A stretch of DNA of 19,027 nt from Planctomycetes bacterium GWF2_50_10 (GTDB lineage: Bacteria; Planctomycetota; Phycisphaerae; Sedimentisphaerales; GWF2-50-10). The translations under genes and the position numbers were made by a program. How positions within the stretch are numbered: position 1 is the stretch's first letter; each line of letters opens with the position of its first letter. The notes below the pieces were generated by a model. It saw only the letters and a program-made list of their open reading frames with translations, searched no databases and was not told the DNA's origin. Where the stretch lies: assembly GCA_001824635.1 (NCBI GenBank), contig MHYB01000029.1, positions 1 to 19,027 on the forward strand, given 5' to 3'. This document shows positions 15,730-19,027 of this stretch, in pieces.

Positions 15730-16473
15730 ATGCTCCAAAAGAATAAATACATAAGGACAGTGTTTATAGTATCGCTGTTGCTGTACTGGCCGGCGATTTT
15801 TCTGCTTACACATCTGGAACGGGTGCCGGGGTGGATAATACGCGCCCAGATGTCTGATAAAACCTTGCACTTTATTGGGTATATGCTTTTGGCGTACCTA
15901 TGGTGGAATGCGATCAGCTATTCGCGACGGCCGGGTCTGAAATACTATTTTACATGGGTTACGCTTGGATTGATGGCAATTTACGGTATTGCAGACGAGA
16001 TACTCCAGGGTTTAATGCACCGGACGCCGGATTTGACGGATTTTCGGGCTGATATGCTTGGAGTTTTGCTGGCACTATTGATCATGTGGGTGTTTGAGAT
16101 CCGGGTGGCGACGGCGTGGGTGGTGCTGACGGTTATTTTTGTGCTTACAGTTCTCGCTCAGAGCGATCCATTCATGTTTGCGTCCGTGGTGGGGTATATT
16201 TTTTACTGGGGCGGAATGGCTTTTGCGAGTTTGCTGTGGCTTGACTATATCAATGAAAAATACAGGCCTAAAGCAGGTAAAAGCATCGTGGGGTTCTGGT
16301 TTTTAGCGATCTTGCTGCCGATAGGGGCGCTTGGGGGTATTTATTTAGCTGCCCATATTGGCGGGAAAGAGCTTTTCGCGGGACGGCTGGGGGCTGGGCT
16401 GGTCGGGATAGCGACGGGAATAACCGCAGCGATGATCATTACGGCTGTGAATGAACGTAAAAACTCAGTTTAG
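15730..16473 (+). CDS. VanZ-like integral membrane protein
   Basis: 247 residues, mostly membrane-spanning, with about seven hydrophobic segments. The N-terminal half has the VanZ-family signature: MSDKTLHFIGYMLLAYLWW (D43, K44, H47, F48) and IADEILQGLMHRTPDLTDFR with D89, E90, Q93, D104 and D108. VanZ in enterococci gives low-level teicoplanin resistance, but the family is widespread and mostly of unknown function. The C-terminal half (about 125-240) adds further membrane helices, making the protein longer than simple VanZ. The ribosome site is weak, so an alternative start cannot be excluded. It lies 22 bases before thyX and may be co-transcribed with it. Confidence 0.8.
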   Translation: MLQKNKYIRTVFIVSLLLYWPAIFLLTHLERVPGWIIRAQMSDKTLHFIGYMLLAYLWWNAISYSRRPGLKYYFTWVTLGLMAIYGIADEILQGLMHRTPDLTDFRADMLGVLLALLIMWVFEIRVATAWVVLTVIFVLTVLAQSDPFMFASVVGYIFYWGGMAFASLLWLDYINEKYRPKAGKSIVGFWFLAILLPIGALGGIYLAAHIGGKELFAGRLGAGLVGIATGITAAMIITAVNERKNSV

Positions 16474-16495
16474 AAATATTATATGCAGGTGAAAA

Positions 16496-17098
16496 ATGGA
16501 ACCAATTGCAAGGGCAAAAACGCTTGAAGTAAGCCTTCTGGCAATAACGCCGGATGCACAAAAGGTGATCGAGTATGCCGGGCGGACATGCTGGCAAAGC
16601 TTTGAGAGGATAGGGGCGGACAGTTCGGATACATTCATAAAGAGACTTATCGAAATGGGGCATGAAACGCCGCTGGAGCATGCGTGCGCGACGTTCGAGA
16701 TCAAGAACTGCTCGCGCGCGATGACGCACCAGATAGTGCGGCACAGGCTTATGTCGGTTTGCCAGCAGTCGCAGAGGTATGTGGAAGAGGATGAGCTGGA
16801 TTATGTGATGCCGCCCGCTGTGAGTGAAAATGACAGGCAAGAGTTCCAAAATGATATGCAGGCGATAGCTGTGATGTACGCCAAATGGCGCCAGCGGGGC
16901 CTTAAGAAGGAAGATGCCAGATTTGTGCTGCCCAATGCCTGCACCAGTAATATCGTGGTGACGGCGAATTTCAGGGAATGGCGGCATATTTTCAGTGTGA
17001 GGCTGGAAAAAGCGGCGCAGTGGGAAATCCGGGCGGCGTGCCAGGTGATGCTTGATATACTTCGGAAGCATTCGGCGGCGTGCTTTTGGGATATCTAA
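16496..17098 (+). CDS. thyX: FAD-dependent thymidylate synthase ThyX
   Basis: 200 residues. ThyX methylates dUMP to dTMP using methylenetetrahydrofolate, with FAD and NADPH as reductant. The family motif RHRx7S is present at 82-92 (RHRLMSVCQQS), followed by QRY; the middle HETPLEHACATFEI and the dUMP-side NFREWRHIFSVRLEKAAQWEIR region are also typical. AGGTGA precedes the ATG at 16496. No thyA or folA is in the window; organisms with ThyX often lack both, but this cannot be judged here. The gene ends 60 bases before the tRNA-Ser(CGA) gene. Confidence 0.95.
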   Translation: MEPIARAKTLEVSLLAITPDAQKVIEYAGRTCWQSFERIGADSSDTFIKRLIEMGHETPLEHACATFEIKNCSRAMTHQIVRHRLMSVCQQSQRYVEEDELDYVMPPAVSENDRQEFQNDMQAIAVMYAKWRQRGLKKEDARFVLPNACTSNIVVTANFREWRHIFSVRLEKAAQWEIRAACQVMLDILRKHSAACFWDI

Positions 17099-17117
17099 GC
17101 GTAATACCGCAATTTTC

Positions 17118-17146
17118 TTGATAAAACAGCGGTGGAGTGGTAAAAA
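17118..17146 (+). promoter_or_regulatory. candidate promoter of tRNA-Ser(CGA)
   Basis: TTGATA (17118-17123) and TAAAAA (17141-17146) are spaced by 17 bases and lie 12 bases before the first base of the tRNA. The -35 box has five of six consensus bases. This gives a start site close to the tRNA 5' end. Confidence 0.5.
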
Positions 17147-17158
17147 TGTGCGTTTTAC

Positions 17159-17243
<85 letters not shown>

Positions 17244-17347
17244 TATTTATTGATCTTTACTGCCACTTGCACGACGAGGACAGCCAGAACGCTATGATGG
17301 AACATCGCTGGGAATGTTTTGATACAGAATTTTCATTCGTTAAATAG
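17244..17347 (+). pseudogene. tyrosine recombinase C-terminal remnant fused to the tRNA-Ser(CGA) 3' end
   Basis: Directly after the tRNA discriminator base the frame reads FIDLYCHLHDEDSQNAMME and continues to TAG at 17345-17347. DLYCHLHDEDSQ aligns without gaps with DLYYHLHNDDSQ of the broken recombinase at the left end of the window; that block carries the catalytic tyrosine region. Everything upstream of it is missing, so this is only a scrap. After the match the sequence diverges. It suggests that a related element once integrated at, or recombined with, this tRNA 3' end. Confidence 0.65.
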
Positions 17348-17564
17348 AAAATACCCTGTTATACTAAGACCGGACATTGTGCGACTCCTTTCTTTACGCA
17401 AGTTCCTTTATACAAAAAATTTACATATCAAAAGGCAGCATGATATCCATACTTTTTATTCAATATTCACCAACTTTTTTGGATAAGAACCTGTTTTTGT
17501 ATTTGCAATTTATTCGAATCAGGGTAAATCTGTCATCAGATTTGCTTTTATTTATGAGGATAAA
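17348..17564. other. AT-rich intergenic stretch before the interrupted membrane gene
   Basis: No gene is supported. A frame of about 60 codons overlaps it (17377-17568), but it has no ribosome site and reads as generic AT-rich sequence. A possible promoter TTGCAA-16-TAAATC lies at 17503-17530. The hairpin near the right end is listed separately. Confidence 0.5.
17524..17545 (+). promoter_or_regulatory. leader hairpin before the interrupted membrane gene
   Basis: AAATCTG and CAGATTT (17526-17532 and 17537-17543) pair around TCAT; a G-T and a G-C pair extend the stem to nine pairs. It is followed by TTTTATTTA, so it could act as a weak terminator or attenuator. It ends about 10 bases before the GAGGAT ribosome site of the next gene. 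Confidence 0.4.
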
Positions 17565-18659
17565 TTGAGGCGAGGCACCTGTCTGCAACTTGGTTTTTTG
17601 ATAGCACTATGCTGGTCATCTCTGCTTTATGGCGGCTCTGACGTAATCGCATCCAAGGACCAGCCTGCCATAAAAGCTGTCCGCTACGGCCGTGTGTTGA
17701 CTCTGCACTTTAATGCCGCTCCTTCATCTGCCCCGACTGTTGACCGGACAAAACCACCGAAATTTGCCATTTATCAGGGTGAACGCAAGCTCCATGATGG
17801 CATTTTCGCCTATGGTTGAGGCGGAACCTGCTCGTACTCGTGGCGAGTACCACTAAGCGTTTACGGTAAACTGAAGATATTGCCCGTATCTGACGACGGG
17901 ACACCATCTGGACAGGCAACATACTATACGTTTCTGCCGTTTTATCATCTGGCCCCGCTGGGGACATGGCTTGTTTTGCTGGTTGCACTTGTGATTCCGG
18001 CGCATAACAGGAATGCGCGTGCCTGGGCTGTATTGATCCCGATCGGGGTGGTGCTGGCAATGTGGGGTATTGCCAGGCAGACCTTCTTCAGAGGTGGCGG
18101 ACTAAACGTTTTCTTTGATTTACTTAGTATGTGCATCATATTTTTGGCGGTTTATCTGCTTGTGCTGCCGTATTTTTGGCGTAAGCGAGGCATCGTAAGG
18201 CTAGGCTATGCTTTTGCCATTGCTTTGGGGCTGTTGCTGGTACACATATCAGGTATGGGGGGCAAGTGGAGCATGTCATCAAACAGTATAGTCGTTCCGG
18301 TGTATTTCAGCATCTGGTTCGGTGCAACGGTTTTGGCTTTGCTGCTTACGAGATTAAGGATGGGGGCTCAACTGAGCGGCGCAAGGTTCGGCTGGTATCT
18401 GCTGATGTTTTACCTGCTGTCTACAATGGCGCTTTCTATGCTGCTGGGCCTGATTCTTTTCGCAACCACGCATTTGGGCGGGATATTCGCGGCCATATCC
18501 ATAGCGGGTGCTGTATTTGGCCTGGTATTTTACATAATTGCTGCGCCGTTTGCGGTGCTTATGTTCAAAAATGGGCTTTTTAAAGAACGGTTGGCCGAGT
18601 GTATGGGCATTGTATTGGAAAAACCGGAAGAATTTGGGCCCGATCCAAAAATTTATTAA
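17565..18659 (+). pseudogene. exported/multi-spanning membrane protein with an in-frame TGA at codon 85 (nonsense mutation or recoded UGA)
   Basis: One frame runs for 365 codons from TTG at 17565 (GAGGATAAA upstream) to TAA at 18657-18659, broken only by TGA at 17817-17819. The first 84 residues have a signal peptide (about 1-28) and a soluble region ending GERKLHDGIFAYG. After the TGA the same frame continues GGTCSYSWRVPLSVYGKL and then about seven membrane helices (first one LGTWLVLLVALVIPA). I do not recognise the family. If TGA is a mutated TGG the gene is dead or expressed as two pieces (17565-17819, and 17880-18659 from an internal TTG). If UGA is read as selenocysteine it would be a 364-residue protein, with Sec85 three residues from C89. 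A perfect hairpin 14 bases after the TGA keeps the second option open. The soluble part probably lies outside the cytoplasm. Confidence 0.75.
17834..17850 (+). promoter_or_regulatory. perfect hairpin just downstream of the in-frame TGA (SECIS-like position)
   Basis: GTACTCG and CGAGTAC (17834-17840 and 17844-17850) form seven pairs with loop TGG. The loop begins 21 bases after the TGA and has G as its second base. Bacterial SECIS elements are hairpins inside the coding region soon after UGA, with a small apical loop containing G near its start. The match is to that loose description only. Confidence 0.4.
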
Positions 18660-18738
18660 AAAATTTTGTAACGAAACCGAAAATTCGGCCATCCAGTAAT
18701 TATATTGCGAAAACAACCCTGAAGACTGAAAGGGAATT

Positions 18739-19027
18739 ATGAAACTATTGCTGGTTTTTATATTGAATCTGGCCCCAATATGCACCTTGTGGGCGGCGGA
18801 CGAGCAATGGCTAATGTATCGGAGCCTGGGAAAATCGGATGAGTACGTTACCCATGCGCATGGGCATGGCGTTAAGCTTATATATTCATCGCCGAATAAC
18901 GTGGCTCTTCCGGCCCTGAAATCATCGCAACCAGCCTTTATGAACTGGAAAAGCCCCATGCTCAAAGATCCAAACGGCATTTTGATGGTGTTTGACAGTT
19001 CAAAAGGCAATACCAACTATGACATTT
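18739..19027 (+). CDS. exported protein of unknown function, 5' part only
   Basis: The frame starts at ATG 18739, after AGGGA at a four-base spacing, and is open to the window edge (96 codons seen). It begins with a signal peptide (MKLLLVFILNLAPICTLWAA, likely cut at WAA/DE), so the product is exported. The mature part starts DEQWLMYRSLGKSDEY, followed by a His-rich patch THAHGHGVKLIY and SSPNNVALPALKSSQPAF. No family is recognised from this piece. It lies 79 bases after the interrupted membrane gene in the same direction and might belong with it. Confidence 0.75.
   Translation, partial: MKLLLVFILNLAPICTLWAADEQWLMYRSLGKSDEYVTHAHGHGVKLIYSSPNNVALPALKSSQPAFMNWKSPMLKDPNGILMVFDSSKGNTNYDI

Overview
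The window looks like a chromosomal stretch of a Gram-negative bacterium. Several genes encode Sec signal peptides or lipoprotein signals, two small entericidin-type lipoproteins are present, and thymidylate synthesis uses ThyX. Frequent ATA isoleucine codons, TTG starts and degenerate heptamer repeats between genes would suit a Planctomycetota/Phycisphaerae-like genome, but this placement is a guess from style, not from a marker gene.

Left part (1-3158): a broken tyrosine recombinase fragment points at the 3' end of a tRNA-Ser(GGA) gene. On the minus strand follow dapF and tadA, joined stop-to-start and reading towards that tRNA, then two tandem small lipoprotein genes. A divergent exonuclease III gene (xth) closes the part.

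Island (about 3159-8182): an AT-rich, minus-strand two-gene operon whose base composition differs plainly from its neighbours. The first gene fuses an intact-looking PNP/MTAN-type nucleosidase domain to a P-loop ATPase. The second, coupled by a TAATG overlap, is an AAA_35-like ATPase with a long TPR-like helical region and a short conserved-looking C-terminal module. Both flanks carry G-runs and no other gene. This is the best candidate for an undescribed system, probably a nucleotide-depleting (ATP, NAD or nucleoside) anti-phage or conflict module.

Centre (8183-14166): nadE, carA, hisH, hisF and carB on the plus strand. All three activities (NAD+ synthetase, carbamoyl-phosphate synthase, imidazole glycerol phosphate synthase) pair a glutaminase with an ammonia-using synthase. 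CarB stops at the boundary between its two homologous halves; the second half is not in the window. Degenerate heptamer tandem repeats sit immediately after nadE, carA, carB and, farther left, after xth.

Right part (14194-19027): a minus-strand exported protein joining a nitroreductase-like region to a DJ-1/PfpI-like domain that lacks the usual cysteine; a divergent vanZ-like membrane gene followed by thyX; a tRNA-Ser(CGA) with a second recombinase remnant fused to its 3' end; a multi-spanning membrane protein interrupted by an in-frame TGA that is followed by a perfect hairpin; and the start of a further exported protein cut by the window edge.
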